8,463 nt of DNA from Tardiphaga sp. (GCA_028290765.1 JAQGJF010000208.1:1-8463); one strand, 5' to 3'; shown: positions 1 through 8,463, counted from the first letter of the stretch. Notes: generated by a model not told the origin, from the sequence alone. Numbers and translations are program-made.

Positions 1-784
1 GCACCCGGACGAGTTTTCCCTCGGCGACGTACAGTCTCACCTGGTCTTCGGGAAGGTAGGCAAGGCCCAGCCCTGCCAGCGCCGCGTTCAGCCGCAAAGC
101 GAGGTTGTTGAACACCAATTGCCCATCGACTCGGACCTTCAGTTCGCGCCCGCGTTTCTCGAACTCCCAGGCGTAGATTCCTCCATAGGTCGGCAAGCGG
201 ATGTTGATGCAGTCGTGAACCGTCAGATCCTGAGGCTTCCTTGGCTTCGGGTGTCGTTCGAAATATGACGGCGCACCCACAACCGCCATGCAGAGATCCG
301 GCCCGATGCGCACGGCGACCATGTCCTTCGCCACCTGCTCGCCAAGGCGAACGCCGGCGTCATAGCGCTCCGCGACAATGTCGGTCAGACCATAATCAAT
401 CATGAGTTCCACCTTGATGTCGGGGTAGCGCGGCAGCAGAGCCGTCAAAGCAGGCCAGAGAATCGCCTGCGCCGCGTGCTCGCCCGTCGTGATGCGGATG
501 GTGCCGGCGGGCTTGTCGCGCAACTCGGTCAGCGCACTCAGTTCGGTATCGATCTGTTCGAACTTCGGACCCACGGTCCGGACCAGGCGCTCTCCGGCCT
601 CCGTCGGCGCAACGCTGCGCGTGGTGCGGGTGAGCAGCCGCATCCCGAGCCTCTCCTCGAGTCCGCGGATGGTGTGACTGAGCGCAGACTGCGACACCCC
701 GAGCTTCGCGGCGGCCCTGGTGAAACTGCGCTCGCGCGCGACGGCCAGGAAGACGATGAGGTCGTTGATGTTTTCGCGCGCCAT
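1..784 (-). CDS. LysR-type transcriptional regulator, C-terminus cut off by window edge
   Basis: The reverse strand reads from an ATG at 784 for 261 residues without a stop and leaves the window, so roughly the last 35-45 residues of a ~300-residue LysR protein are missing. Residues about 5-65 are a typical LysR winged helix-turn-helix, with FLAVARERSFTRAAAKLGVS at 12-31, then QSALSHTIRGLEERLG and LLTRTTRSVAPTEAG. The part from about residue 92 on looks like the periplasmic-binding-protein-type effector domain of the CrgA/YafC-like branch (for example ITTGEHAAQAILWPAL and RYDAGVRLGE). An AGGA seven bases before the ATG supports this start. The gene is divergent from the molybdoenzyme operon, the usual layout for a LysR protein controlling its neighbour, and a perfect LysR box lies just upstream. 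The effector cannot be read from sequence; an aldehyde or a related aromatic compound is an inference from the target genes. Confidence 0.93.
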   Translation of the reverse strand, partial: MARENINDLIVFLAVARERSFTRAAAKLGVSQSALSHTIRGLEERLGMRLLTRTTRSVAPTEAGERLVRTVGPKFEQIDTELSALTELRDKPAGTIRITTGEHAAQAILWPALTALLPRYPDIKVELMIDYGLTDIVAERYDAGVRLGEQVAKDMVAVRIGPDLCMAVVGAPSYFERHPKPRKPQDLTVHDCINIRLPTYGGIYAWEFEKRGRELKVRVDGQLVFNNLALRLNAALAGLGLAYLPEDQVRLYVAEGKLVRV

Positions 785-786
785 TG

Positions 787-809
787 ATGAATCCTATTCA
801 TAGGTTCAT
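787..809. promoter_or_regulatory. Candidate LysR operator between divergent regulator and operon
   Basis: Positions 787-801 read ATGAAT-CCT-ATTCAT, a perfect 6-bp inverted repeat with a 3-bp centre. It contains the classic LysR signature T-N11-A (T788, A800). The half site TTCAT recurs at 805-809, giving a second, weaker inverted repeat (787-797 against 800-809 with one extra base). The box begins 3 bp from the regulator's start codon and covers its Shine-Dalgarno AGGA, so binding here should repress the regulator itself. It is about 120 bp upstream of the molybdoenzyme start codon, compatible with activation of that operon. Binding is inferred; only the symmetry is seen. Confidence 0.6.
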
Positions 810-920
810 GCCGGTTTTATCACCTAATCACGCGCCATTGGACCCCCTAAATCACTCCTGTCGGAGGGCAGGAACACCCGCTGCAGCCGAGCGTTGGGGA
901 CCGAATAACTGGAGAACGAC
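810..920 (+). promoter_or_regulatory. Leader and presumed promoter region of the molybdoenzyme operon
   Basis: This non-coding stretch separates the LysR box from the first operon gene and must hold the rightward promoter. I see no convincing -35/-10 pair, which is not unusual for an activator-dependent alphaproteobacterial promoter. The only clear signal is the Shine-Dalgarno GGAG at 911-914, six bases before the ATG at 921. A short CTCC/GGAG inverted repeat sits near 853-865 but is too small to call a structure. Confidence 0.35.
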
Positions 921-1559
921 ATGCAAAGTCCCGGCGATCTTGAATTCTCCCGACGTGACCTGTTGATCGTCGGAGCCGCGTCCCTGGTATCCCCGCCCCT
1001 CGCCGCCACGGTGCCTGCCGCCGCCCAAAGCACCCGCGCGCCTGCCGCGGTGTCGAAAGTGGCGATGAATATCAATGGCAAGGCCAGCGAGCTGGTGGTC
1101 GACACGCGGACCACCCTGCTCGATCTGCTGCGCGAGCACCTGCATCTGACCGGGACGAAAAAAGGCTGCGATCACGGGCAATGCGGCGCGTGCACGGTCA
1201 TCGTCGATGGACGCCGGATCAATTCATGCCTTTCGCTGGCCGTGATGCACGAGGGCGACAGCATCACCACGGTCGAAGGGCTTGGCACGCCCGACGACCT
1301 GCACCCGATGCAGGCCGCCTTTGTGAAGCATGACGGATACCAGTGCGGCTACTGCACGCCCGGGCAGATCTGCTCCGCGGTGGCGGTGCTCGACGAGATC
1401 AAGGCCGGCATTCCAAGCCATATCAGCGCGGACTTGGAGGCGTTACCGCAAGCGACCGCTGCTGAACTCCGCGAGCGCATGAGCGGCAACATATGCCGTT
1501 GCGGCGCCTATTCCAACATCGTCGATGCGATCACTGAAGTCGCCGGGAGGCAGGCATGA
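921..1559 (+). CDS. paoA: Periplasmic aldehyde oxidoreductase, 2Fe-2S subunit with Tat signal (PaoA-like)
   Basis: This 212-residue protein is the electron-transfer subunit of a three-subunit xanthine-oxidase-family molybdoenzyme. It carries a twin-arginine export signal: SRRDLL at 10-15, a hydrophobic stretch to about residue 32, and an AAA cleavage-type site near 33-35. Residues about 45-120 form the plant-ferredoxin-type domain with cysteines 83, 88, 91 and 103 (C-x4-C-x2-C). The second, alpha-helical 2Fe-2S domain has cysteines 142 and 145 (QCGYC) and 192 and 194 (CRC). E. coli PaoA (YagT) has the same layout and about the same length, and its signal carries the folded heterotrimer to the periplasm. 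The next gene overlaps by the four bases ATGA, so the two are translationally coupled. An alternative name would be isoquinoline 1-oxidoreductase alpha subunit, less likely because a separate FAD subunit follows. Confidence 0.93.
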   Translation: MQSPGDLEFSRRDLLIVGAASLVSPPLAATVPAAAQSTRAPAAVSKVAMNINGKASELVVDTRTTLLDLLREHLHLTGTKKGCDHGQCGACTVIVDGRRINSCLSLAVMHEGDSITTVEGLGTPDDLHPMQAAFVKHDGYQCGYCTPGQICSAVAVLDEIKAGIPSHISADLEALPQATAAELRERMSGNICRCGAYSNIVDAITEVAGRQA

Positions 1560-2506
1560 AGCCCTTCACCTATGAACGTGCGCACTCACCGGCGGAAGCT
1601 GCGGCGGCCGCAGCACGGATCCAGGGCGCCAAATTCATCGCCGGCGGCACCAATTTGCTCGACCTGATGAAGCTGCAGATCGAGACGCCGGCGCACCTGG
1701 TCGACGTCAATGGCCTCGGCCTCGACAAGATCGAAGCCACGCCGGAGGGCGGGCTGCGCATCGGCGCGCTGGTGCGCAACACCGATCTCGCCGCCGATCC
1801 GCGGGTGCGGCGCGACTACGGCCTGCTGTCGCGCGCGCTGCTTGCCGGCGCTTCGGGCCAGTTGCGCAACAAAGCGACGACCGCGGGCAATCTGCTCCAG
1901 CGCACCCGCTGCCCCTATTTCTACGACACCAACCAGCCGTGCAACAAACGCCAACCCGGCAGCGGCTGCGCGGCTGTCGGTGGTTTCAGCCGTCAGCATG
2001 CGGTCGTCGGTGCGAGCGAGGACTGCATCGCGACCCATCCGAGCGACATGGCGGTGGCCACGCGCGCGCTTGACGCGAACGTGGAAACAATTCGGCCGGA
2101 CGGTTCGGTCCGAAGCATCCCAATCGCTGAATTCCATCGGCTGCCGGGCGACACGCCACACATCGAGACCACGCTGGCGCCCGGCGAGTTGATCACGGCG
2201 GTGACGCTACCCCAACCGATCGGCGGCAAGCACATCTATCGCAAGGTGCGCGACCGCGCTTCCTATGCCTTCGCGCTGGTCTCGGTCGGCGCGATCATCC
2301 AGCGCGACGGCACCGGGCGCGTGGCGCTCGGCGGCGTCGCCCATAAGCCCTGGCGGATCGAAGCCGCCGAGGCCGAGCTGCCGCGCGGCGCGAGAGCCGT
2401 TACAGCGCGGTTGCTCGCCGACGCCAAACCGACCGACGAAAACGCATTCAAGCTGTCGCTGGTACGACGGACGCTCGGCGCAGTGCTGACCGATGCAAGG
2501 GCATGA
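1556..2506 (+). CDS. paoB: Periplasmic aldehyde oxidoreductase, FAD subunit with extra Fe-S site (PaoB-like)
   Basis: This 316-residue protein belongs to the FAD-binding subunits of the xanthine dehydrogenase / CO dehydrogenase medium-chain family. The FAD contacts are visible as [13 protein letters not shown] (27-39) and [11 protein letters not shown] (107-117); the C-terminal third is the CO-dehydrogenase flavoprotein C-terminal domain. Between residues 119 and 157 lies an insertion with four cysteines (119, 129, 138, 157). E. coli PaoB is known to bind a 4Fe-4S cluster in such an insertion, which ordinary xanthine dehydrogenase FAD domains lack. It has no signal peptide of its own and is expected to be exported with the Tat-bearing subunit. 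The ATG at 1556 overlaps the preceding stop (ATGA), with GGGAGG just upstream; the next gene starts three bases after its stop. The product would pass electrons from the 2Fe-2S clusters to an acceptor. Confidence 0.93.
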   Translation: MKPFTYERAHSPAEAAAAAARIQGAKFIAGGTNLLDLMKLQIETPAHLVDVNGLGLDKIEATPEGGLRIGALVRNTDLAADPRVRRDYGLLSRALLAGASGQLRNKATTAGNLLQRTRCPYFYDTNQPCNKRQPGSGCAAVGGFSRQHAVVGASEDCIATHPSDMAVATRALDANVETIRPDGSVRSIPIAEFHRLPGDTPHIETTLAPGELITAVTLPQPIGGKHIYRKVRDRASYAFALVSVGAIIQRDGTGRVALGGVAHKPWRIEAAEAELPRGARAVTARLLADAKPTDENAFKLSLVRRTLGAVLTDARA

Positions 2507-2509
2507 ATC

Positions 2510-4711
2510 ATGAAATTCGACACCCCCGCCACGACCAATCCGATCGACCAGCTGAAAATCATCGGCAAGCCCGCGGACCGGATCGATGGCCGGTTCAAGA
2601 CCACGGGCACGGCATCCTACGCCTATGAGCGGCACGATATCATCGCGAATCCGGCCTATGGCTATGTGGTCGGTGCGGCCATTGCCAAGGGCCGGATCGC
2701 CGGGATGGACCTGACCGATGCCAAGGCGGCGCCCGGCGTGCTCGCCATCGTCACGGCGGAAAATGCCGGCAAGCTCGTCAAGGGTAACCTCAACACGGCC
2801 AGGCTGCTCGGCGGCCCCGAGATCCAGCATTATCATCAGGCGATCGCGGTCGTCGTCGCCGAGACTTTCGAGCAGGCGCGCGCGGCCGCGCAACTGGTCC
2901 GCGTCGACTATGTCCGGACCGAGGGCGCTTTCGATCTTGCGGCGGCCAAGGACTCCGCCAAGCCCGCGCGGATCACCGGCGGCCCGTCCGATACCGCCGT
3001 CGGCGACTTCGCCGGAGCGTTTGCCACCGCGCCTGTCCAGCTCGACGCGACCTACACCACGCCCGATCAGGCGCATGCGATGATGGAGCCGCACGCATCG
3101 CTGGCGGCCTGGGACGGGGACAGGCTTATCGTGTGGACCTCAAACCAGATGATCGACTGGAGCGCCGGTGAGTTAGCCAAGACGCTCGGCCTTCCCAAGG
3201 ACAAGGTCCGCCTGATATCGCCGTTCATCGGCGGCGGTTTCGGCGGCAAGCTGTTCGTGCGCGCCGATGCATTGCTCGCGGCGCTTGGCGCACGTGCGGC
3301 CGGGCGGCCGGTCAAGGTGGCGCTGACGCGGCCCTTGATGTTCAACAACACCGTGCATCGGCCGGCAACGATCCAGCGCATCCGCATCGGATCGACGAAG
3401 GATGGCAAGATCACGGCAATAGGCCATGAGGGCTGGTCCGGCGATCTGCCCGGCGGCAAGCCGGAAGCTTCGGTCAAGACAGTGCGCCTGCTCTATGCCG
3501 GCGCGAACCGCTTGACGGCGACGCGGCTTGCGGTGCTCGATCTGCCTGAAGGCAACGCGATGCGCGCGCCAGGCGAGGCGCCCGGCATGATGGCCTTGGA
3601 GATCGCTGTCGACGAGATGGCGGAAAAGCTCGGCCTCGACCCGATCGAGTTCCGCATCCTCAATGACACACAGGTCGATCCCGAAAAGCCGGAACGAGCG
3701 TTCTCGCACCGGCCTCTCATCGAGTGCATGCGCATCGGCGCGGAGCGCTTCGGCTGGAGCAGGCGCAGCGTACCGGGCCAGATCCGCGACGGACGATGGC
3801 TGATCGGCATAGGCACGGCCGCCGCGTTCCGCAACAATCAGGTGGCGAAGTCAGCGGCGCGGGTCCGGCTTGATCGCCGTGGCGTCGTGACGGTCGAGAC
3901 CGACATGACCGACATCGGCACCGGTTCCTACACCATCATCGCCCAGACCGCTGCCGAGATGATGGGCCTGCCGCTCGACAATGTGGTTGTGCGCCTGGGT
4001 GACTCGACCTTTCCGGTTTCGGCCGGATCGGGCGGACAATGGGGCGCCAACAGCTCGACATCCGGCGTCTATGCCGCGTGCGTCAAGCTGCGCGAGGCCG
4101 TAGCGCAGAAGCTCGGGTTTAACTCCGCTGACGCAGTCTTTGCCGATGGCGAGGTTCGATCGGGCAATCGCGGCGTGGCGCTGGCCGAGGCCGCGGGCGA
4201 AAGCGGGATCGTCGCCGAGGACGCGATCGAATTCGGCGACCTCGACAAGAAGTACCAGCAATCGACCTTCGGCGCGCACTTCGTCGAGGTTGGCGTCGAC
4301 GCCGCCACGGCCGAGGTGCGGGTGCGGCGCATGCTGGCGGTGTGCGCCGCAGGCCGGATTCTCAATCCCAAGTCGGCGCGCAGCCAGGTGATCGGCGCGA
4401 TGACCATGGGGGTCGGCGCGGCGCTGATGGAGGAACTCGCGGTCGACAAGCGCGCCGGCTTCTTCGTCAACCATGATCTCGCCGGCTACGAAGTGCCGGC
4501 CCATGCCGATATTCCGCATCAGGAAGTGATCTTCCTCGACGAGACCGATCCGATGTCGTCGCCGATGAAGGCCAAGGGCGTTGGCGAACTCGGCATCTGC
4601 GGCGTCGGCGCGGCGGTCGCGAACGCGATCTACAACGCCACCGGTGTCCGTGTGCGCGACTATCCGATCACGCTCGACAAGCTCCTCGACCGGCTGCCCG
4701 AGGTGGGATGA
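2510..4711 (+). CDS. paoC: Periplasmic aldehyde oxidoreductase, molybdenum cofactor subunit (PaoC-like)
   Basis: This 733-residue protein is the catalytic subunit, oxidising aldehydes to carboxylic acids with water as the oxygen source. E. coli PaoC is 732 residues, prefers aromatic aldehydes and uses the molybdopterin cytosine dinucleotide form of the cofactor. Family motifs are in order: an N-terminal a/b hammerhead domain (about 20-140), FIGGGFGGK (239-247) at the cofactor, RAPGEAPG (352-359), GGQWGANSS with Gln510, and KGVGELGICGVG near the C-terminus. Arg441 in AAAFRNN and Glu693 in GVGE sit one residue from the active-site Arg440 and Glu692 known for E. coli PaoC, so both key residues are kept. 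It has no signal peptide; export with the Tat-bearing small subunit is inferred. AAGG at 2497-2500 precedes the ATG. No PaoD/XdhC-type chaperone gene follows, unlike in E. coli. Exact substrate is unknown. Confidence 0.93.
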   Translation: MKFDTPATTNPIDQLKIIGKPADRIDGRFKTTGTASYAYERHDIIANPAYGYVVGAAIAKGRIAGMDLTDAKAAPGVLAIVTAENAGKLVKGNLNTARLLGGPEIQHYHQAIAVVVAETFEQARAAAQLVRVDYVRTEGAFDLAAAKDSAKPARITGGPSDTAVGDFAGAFATAPVQLDATYTTPDQAHAMMEPHASLAAWDGDRLIVWTSNQMIDWSAGELAKTLGLPKDKVRLISPFIGGGFGGKLFVRADALLAALGARAAGRPVKVALTRPLMFNNTVHRPATIQRIRIGSTKDGKITAIGHEGWSGDLPGGKPEASVKTVRLLYAGANRLTATRLAVLDLPEGNAMRAPGEAPGMMALEIAVDEMAEKLGLDPIEFRILNDTQVDPEKPERAFSHRPLIECMRIGAERFGWSRRSVPGQIRDGRWLIGIGTAAAFRNNQVAKSAARVRLDRRGVVTVETDMTDIGTGSYTIIAQTAAEMMGLPLDNVVVRLGDSTFPVSAGSGGQWGANSSTSGVYAACVKLREAVAQKLGFNSADAVFADGEVRSGNRGVALAEAAGESGIVAEDAIEFGDLDKKYQQSTFGAHFVEVGVDAATAEVRVRRMLAVCAAGRILNPKSARSQVIGAMTMGVGAALMEELAVDKRAGFFVNHDLAGYEVPAHADIPHQEVIFLDETDPMSSPMKAKGVGELGICGVGAAVANAIYNATGVRVRDYPITLDKLLDRLPEVG

Positions 4712-4787
4712 GCCAAGCCGTGATCCTGCATGCACTACTACGCCGTCATGCTGAAAACCTGATGCAAGCAAGCATGCACCGGACACC

Positions 4788-6483
<1,696 letters not shown>

Positions 6484-6514
6484 GCCGCGGATCTGCCTTC
6501 GACTGTACATCCTT

Positions 6515-6547
6515 GCCGTGTCCTGGAACGCATATCTCGGACACGGC
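6515..6547. terminator. Hairpin between convergent genes, possible terminator
   Basis: GCCGTGTCC at 6515-6523 and GGACACGGC at 6539-6547 form a perfect 9-bp stem around a 15-base loop. It lies 31 bases after the aldo/keto reductase stop and 24 bases past the stop of the gene coming from the right, where a bidirectional terminator is expected. No T-run follows on either strand and the loop is long, so intrinsic termination is uncertain; it could also be an RNA-stabilising 3' structure. Confidence 0.4.
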
Positions 6548-6571
6548 CAATCATAGGCTGAACTATCGACG

Positions 6572-7501
6572 TCAACGCCCCCAACGCAATACCATCGGAT
6601 CGAGCCCGCGTGCGATTTCGACAAGGCCCGCGCGCGTCATCGGATGCAGTTCCTTGAGCGGGTGGCGAACAGCTTCCGATCCAATCACCCCGCCCTCCTT
6701 CATCAGCACCTTGCAGGCCTGCAATCCGCATTGCCGGTTCTCGTAGTTGATCAAGGGCAGCCAGCGCGCATAGGCGGCCATGGCTTCGTCACGACGACCG
6801 GCAAAGTGGGGATCGATGATCTGCCTGATGCCATCGGGATAGCCTCCGCCGGTCATCGCACCGGTCGCGCCGGCGTCGAGATCGGCCATCAGCGTGATGG
6901 CTTCTTCGCCATCCCAGGGCCCTTCGATGGCGTCGCCACCGACCGCAATCAGATCCCGCAGCTTGGCGGCGGCCATCGGCACCTCGACCTTGAAATAACG
7001 GATGTTCGCGATCTCCTTCGCCATGCGCGCCAGCAACGCCACCGAGAGCGGCGTGCCGGCCACCGGCGCATCCTGGATCATGATCGGAATCGAAATGGCA
7101 TCCGAGACGGTCTTGAAAAATTCAAAGATGGCCGGCTCGCCGACCCGGAAAGTCGCGCCGTGATAGGGCGGCATGATCATCACCATCGCCGCGCCCATGT
7201 CCTGCGCCCGGCGCGAACGTTCGGCGCAAATCCGCGAGCCGAAATGCGTGGTGGTAACGATCACCGGGACGCGTCCGGCGACGTGATCGAGCGCGGCCAG
7301 CATGACCTCATCGCGCTCGGCGTCGGTGAGCACGAACTGCTCGGAGAAGTTCGCCAGAATGCAGAGCCCGTTGGAACCGGCATCGATCATGAAATCAAGG
7401 CAGCGGCGCTGGCCATCCAGATCGAGTTTGCCTTCGTTGTCGAAGATCGTCGGGACGACGGGGAAAACACCCCGGTAGGGTCGTTTCGCAGTTGCGTTCA
7501 T
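6572..7501 (-). CDS. L-2-keto-3-deoxyarabonate dehydratase-like protein (dihydrodipicolinate synthase family)
   Basis: From the ATG at 7501 the protein is 309 residues, a TIM-barrel enzyme of the DapA/NanA superfamily acting through a lysine Schiff base. Lys171 in YFKVE is the expected Schiff-base lysine, and Tyr113 in PPYHGAT lies in the region of the family's conserved tyrosine. Stretches such as RGVFPVVPTIFD, GLCILANFSEQFVL, VTTTHFGS, EGPWDGEEAITLMADL and GATGAMTGGG closely recall, from memory, the Azospirillum brasilense L-2-keto-3-deoxyarabonate dehydratase, also 309 residues. That enzyme makes alpha-ketoglutarate semialdehyde in the non-phosphorylating L-arabinose pathway. A TTG at 7522 would add seven residues; the ATG is preferred for length and a GGAA eight bases upstream. 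No other sugar-acid gene is in the window, so the substrate could be a different 2-keto-3-deoxy acid. It converges on the aldo/keto reductase gene. Confidence 0.85.
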   Translation of the reverse strand: MNATAKRPYRGVFPVVPTIFDNEGKLDLDGQRRCLDFMIDAGSNGLCILANFSEQFVLTDAERDEVMLAALDHVAGRVPVIVTTTHFGSRICAERSRRAQDMGAAMVMIMPPYHGATFRVGEPAIFEFFKTVSDAISIPIMIQDAPVAGTPLSVALLARMAKEIANIRYFKVEVPMAAAKLRDLIAVGGDAIEGPWDGEEAITLMADLDAGATGAMTGGGYPDGIRQIIDPHFAGRRDEAMAAYARWLPLINYENRQCGLQACKVLMKEGGVIGSEAVRHPLKELHPMTRAGLVEIARGLDPMVLRWGR

Positions 7502-7628
7502 GATCCACGTTCCGTTCAACAAATTATCGCCGAGCGTCGGCGCTACGGAACAGCAGCTAACACATTGTATTGGTCCAGCCTATCGCCTTGGCTGACATCC
7601 AGGCAGACCGGACGCAGTCAGCCGAACC
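7502..7628 (-). promoter_or_regulatory. Upstream region of the keto-deoxy-acid dehydratase gene
   Basis: This non-coding stretch should hold the promoter of the minus-strand dehydratase gene. Two small symmetries are visible: CGCCGA/TCGGCG at 7528-7542 (6-bp stem, 3-base loop) in the presumed 5' leader, and ATTGTATTGGTCCA at 7564-7577 (TGG-T-CCA at its end), which has the look of a half operator for a GntR-type sugar-acid regulator. No -35/-10 pair is convincing and no regulator gene is adjacent, so both are only suggestions. Confidence 0.25.
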
Positions 7629-7660
7629 CAGGCGGCGCCGGCCAATACCGACGCCGCCTG
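7629..7660 (-). terminator. Strong hairpin downstream of gfa, likely terminator or 3' stabiliser
   Basis: On the minus-strand transcript 7660-7648 pairs with 7641-7629 over 13 bp, including one G-U pair, around the six-base loop UAUUGG. On the plus strand the same position is a C-A mismatch, so the structure is perfect only in RNA read leftward, as expected for the 3' end of the gfa message. It begins 35 bases after the gfa stop. No U-run follows. Smaller nested palindromes (GCTTAA/TTAAGC at 7681-7700, and AAGCCGGCTT inside it) overlap the gfa stop codon. Confidence 0.5.
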
Positions 7661-7694
7661 CTTTGCCGGGTCCGGCAGCTGCTTAAGCCGGCTT

Positions 7695-8264
7695 TTAAGC
7701 TGCCTTGGCTTGCGATTTCGCTATGTGAGCAGCGATGGCATCCATCAGCACCGGTGACAGACAATCATAGGGTTCGAGACCCAATTCCTTGAGCCGCGAC
7801 CGGATCCCGTCCATTTCGGATGGGTTGACCCCCGACTCGATCACCGACGACACGAAAGCCGCGAAACCGGGTGCCGCGGACCCGCCCTCCTGGAACAGCT
7901 CGGGATGGATGAAATCAAGGCCGTAGAACGGATGCCCCTTGTTTTCGATGCGGCCGTACATGTGGGTGCCGCAAACGCTGCAGGCATGCCGCTGAATGGT
8001 CGCGGAAGCGTCGACGACCTTGAGCTTGTCGCCGTTTTCCAGCACCTTCACATTGTCGCGCGGTACCACCGCGACGACCGAGAAGGTTGCGCCATCGGGC
8101 TTCCAGCATTTGGTGCAGCCGCAGGCATGGTTATGGGCGACGTCGCCGGTGATGGCGACCTTGACCGGCCTGTCCTTGCATTTGCAGACCAGGGTGCCTC
8201 CGGCAAAACTTCCAGAGCCCTTCTTGACGCCATTGTCGACCGACGGGTGGATGTGAACAGTCAT
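7695..8264 (-). CDS. gfa: S-(hydroxymethyl)glutathione synthase (glutathione-dependent formaldehyde-activating enzyme)
   Basis: This 189-residue protein is a clear Gfa: it promotes the condensation of formaldehyde with glutathione to S-(hydroxymethyl)glutathione, the substrate of the dehydrogenase encoded just upstream. The fold's zinc-binding cysteines are all present: CKC (27, 29), CGCTKC (48, 50, 53) and CSVC (95, 98); in Paracoccus denitrificans Gfa the 27/29/95/98-type set holds structural zinc and the middle three hold the catalytic zinc. Conserved blocks [35 protein letters not shown] and [12 protein letters not shown] are intact. Length is close to the usual ~190. The ATG at 8264 follows a near-perfect AAGGAGGA. 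It lies 77 bp after the dehydrogenase gene on the same strand, a common pairing. It is cytoplasmic, with no signal peptide. Confidence 0.95.
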   Translation of the reverse strand: MTVHIHPSVDNGVKKGSGSFAGGTLVCKCKDRPVKVAITGDVAHNHACGCTKCWKPDGATFSVVAVVPRDNVKVLENGDKLKVVDASATIQRHACSVCGTHMYGRIENKGHPFYGLDFIHPELFQEGGSAAPGFAAFVSSVIESGVNPSEMDGIRSRLKELGLEPYDCLSPVLMDAIAAHIAKSQAKAA

Positions 8265-8271
8265 GGGTCAA

Positions 8272-8279
8272 TCCTCCTT
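8272..8279 (-). promoter_or_regulatory. Strong Shine-Dalgarno of gfa
   Basis: Read on the minus strand this is AAGGAGGA, ending eight bases before the gfa ATG. It is the best ribosome binding site in the window and fixes the gfa start; it also suggests high translation independent of the upstream gene. Confidence 0.75.
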
Positions 8280-8293
8280 GTGTTGACATTTCT

Positions 8294-8321
8294 GATTTAG
8301 AACGCGACTTCGATTTAGAAC
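8294..8321. repeat. Two direct copies of a 10-bp sequence between frmA and gfa
   Basis: GATTTAGAAC occurs at 8294-8303 and again at 8312-8321, 18 bp apart start to start (GTTCTAAATC on the coding strand of gfa). A related TAGAAC occurs at 8344-8349 over the frmA stop codon. The pair is the only patterned sequence in the 77-bp spacer and could be a protein binding site, part of a gfa promoter, or chance. Confidence 0.4.
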
Positions 8322-8342
8322 CTCAAGCGATTTCGTCGGACG

Positions 8343-8463
8343 CTAGAACACGACGACCGAACGGATCGACTTGCCTTCGTGCATCAGATCGAATCCCTTG
8401 TTGATCTCCTCCAGCTTGAGGACATGCGTGATCATCGGGTCGATCTCGATCTTTCCGTTCATG
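8343..8463 (-). CDS. frmA: S-(hydroxymethyl)glutathione dehydrogenase / class III alcohol dehydrogenase, C-terminal fragment
   Basis: Only the last 39 complete residues are in the window; the gene enters from the right edge. The reading ends ...DPMITHVLKLEEINKGFDLM, then HEGKSIRSVVVF and a TAG. This is the characteristic C-terminus of class III zinc alcohol dehydrogenases, which oxidise S-(hydroxymethyl)glutathione to S-formylglutathione with NAD+ and can also act on S-nitrosoglutathione. The catalytic zinc and NAD-binding parts lie outside the window and cannot be checked. Its position just before gfa on the same strand makes a two-step formaldehyde oxidation unit; the hydrolase for S-formylglutathione is not in the window. 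Confidence 0.9.
   Translation of the reverse strand, partial: MNGKIEIDPMITHVLKLEEINKGFDLMHEGKSIRSVVVF

Noticed and set aside
2207..3094. 295-codon minus-strand frame across the FAD/molybdenum subunit junction
   Set aside because: It runs antisense through two conserved genes, with repetitive Arg/Gly/Asp composition and no motif.
2510..4711. Isoquinoline 1-oxidoreductase beta subunit or xanthine dehydrogenase as identity of the large subunit
   Set aside because: Isoquinoline-type enzymes have no separate FAD subunit, and xanthine dehydrogenases lack the four-cysteine insertion and the Tat signal on the small subunit; lengths and active-site numbering fit PaoC.
4727..4779. GCATGCAC repeated at 4728-4735 and 4772-4779
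   Set aside because: An 8-bp repeat in a 76-bp spacer with no further symmetry or target-site pattern; too short to call a mobile-element scar or operator.
6644..7792. 382-codon plus-strand frame opposite the dehydratase gene
   Set aside because: The minus strand encodes a clear enzyme with catalytic motifs; the plus frame is His/Arg/Asp-rich and resembles no protein family.

Overview
The window is GC-rich, densely coded DNA in the style of an alphaproteobacterium. The glutathione-dependent formaldehyde genes (frmA, gfa), the PaoABC-like periplasmic aldehyde oxidoreductase and an L-2-keto-3-deoxyarabonate dehydratase-like enzyme all fit Rhizobiales such as Bradyrhizobium. That placement is an inference from protein style; there is no rRNA or other phylogenetic marker. 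I see no tRNA, rRNA, CRISPR array, transposase or integrase.

Left part (1-6483): a LysR-type regulator (minus strand, C-terminus cut by the window edge) is divergent from a rightward gene set. The set contains the three subunits of a xanthine-oxidase-family molybdoenzyme: a 2Fe-2S protein with a Tat signal, an FAD protein with an extra four-cysteine cluster site, and the molybdenum subunit. These match E. coli PaoA, PaoB and PaoC in order, length and key residues. They are followed by a small cupin that carries the metal ligands of the manganese hydroxynitrile lyase of Granulicella tundricola, a doubtful 53-residue ORF with one membrane segment, and an aldo/keto reductase. A perfect 15-bp LysR box lies between the regulator and the operon. 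Together the genes look like a regulated module for reactive carbonyl compounds: oxidation of aldehydes to acids in the periplasm, reduction of aldehydes or ketones in the cytoplasm, and a cupin that might release aldehydes from cyanohydrins or do a related reaction.

Right part (6484-8463), all on the minus strand and convergent with the operon: the 3' end of frmA (S-(hydroxymethyl)glutathione dehydrogenase), then gfa (S-(hydroxymethyl)glutathione synthase), which together oxidise formaldehyde with glutathione. After a strong hairpin comes a dihydrodipicolinate-synthase-family gene that closely resembles L-2-keto-3-deoxyarabonate dehydratase, whose product would be alpha-ketoglutarate semialdehyde. 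A 9-bp-stem hairpin separates the convergent transcription units.

Most genes belong to well-known families. The least ordinary points are the cupin/molybdoenzyme pairing with a possible cyanohydrin-to-acid route, the two candidate starts of the cupin (exported or cytosolic), the operator overlapping the regulator's own ribosome binding site, and the absence of a PaoD/XdhC-type maturation gene in the operon.
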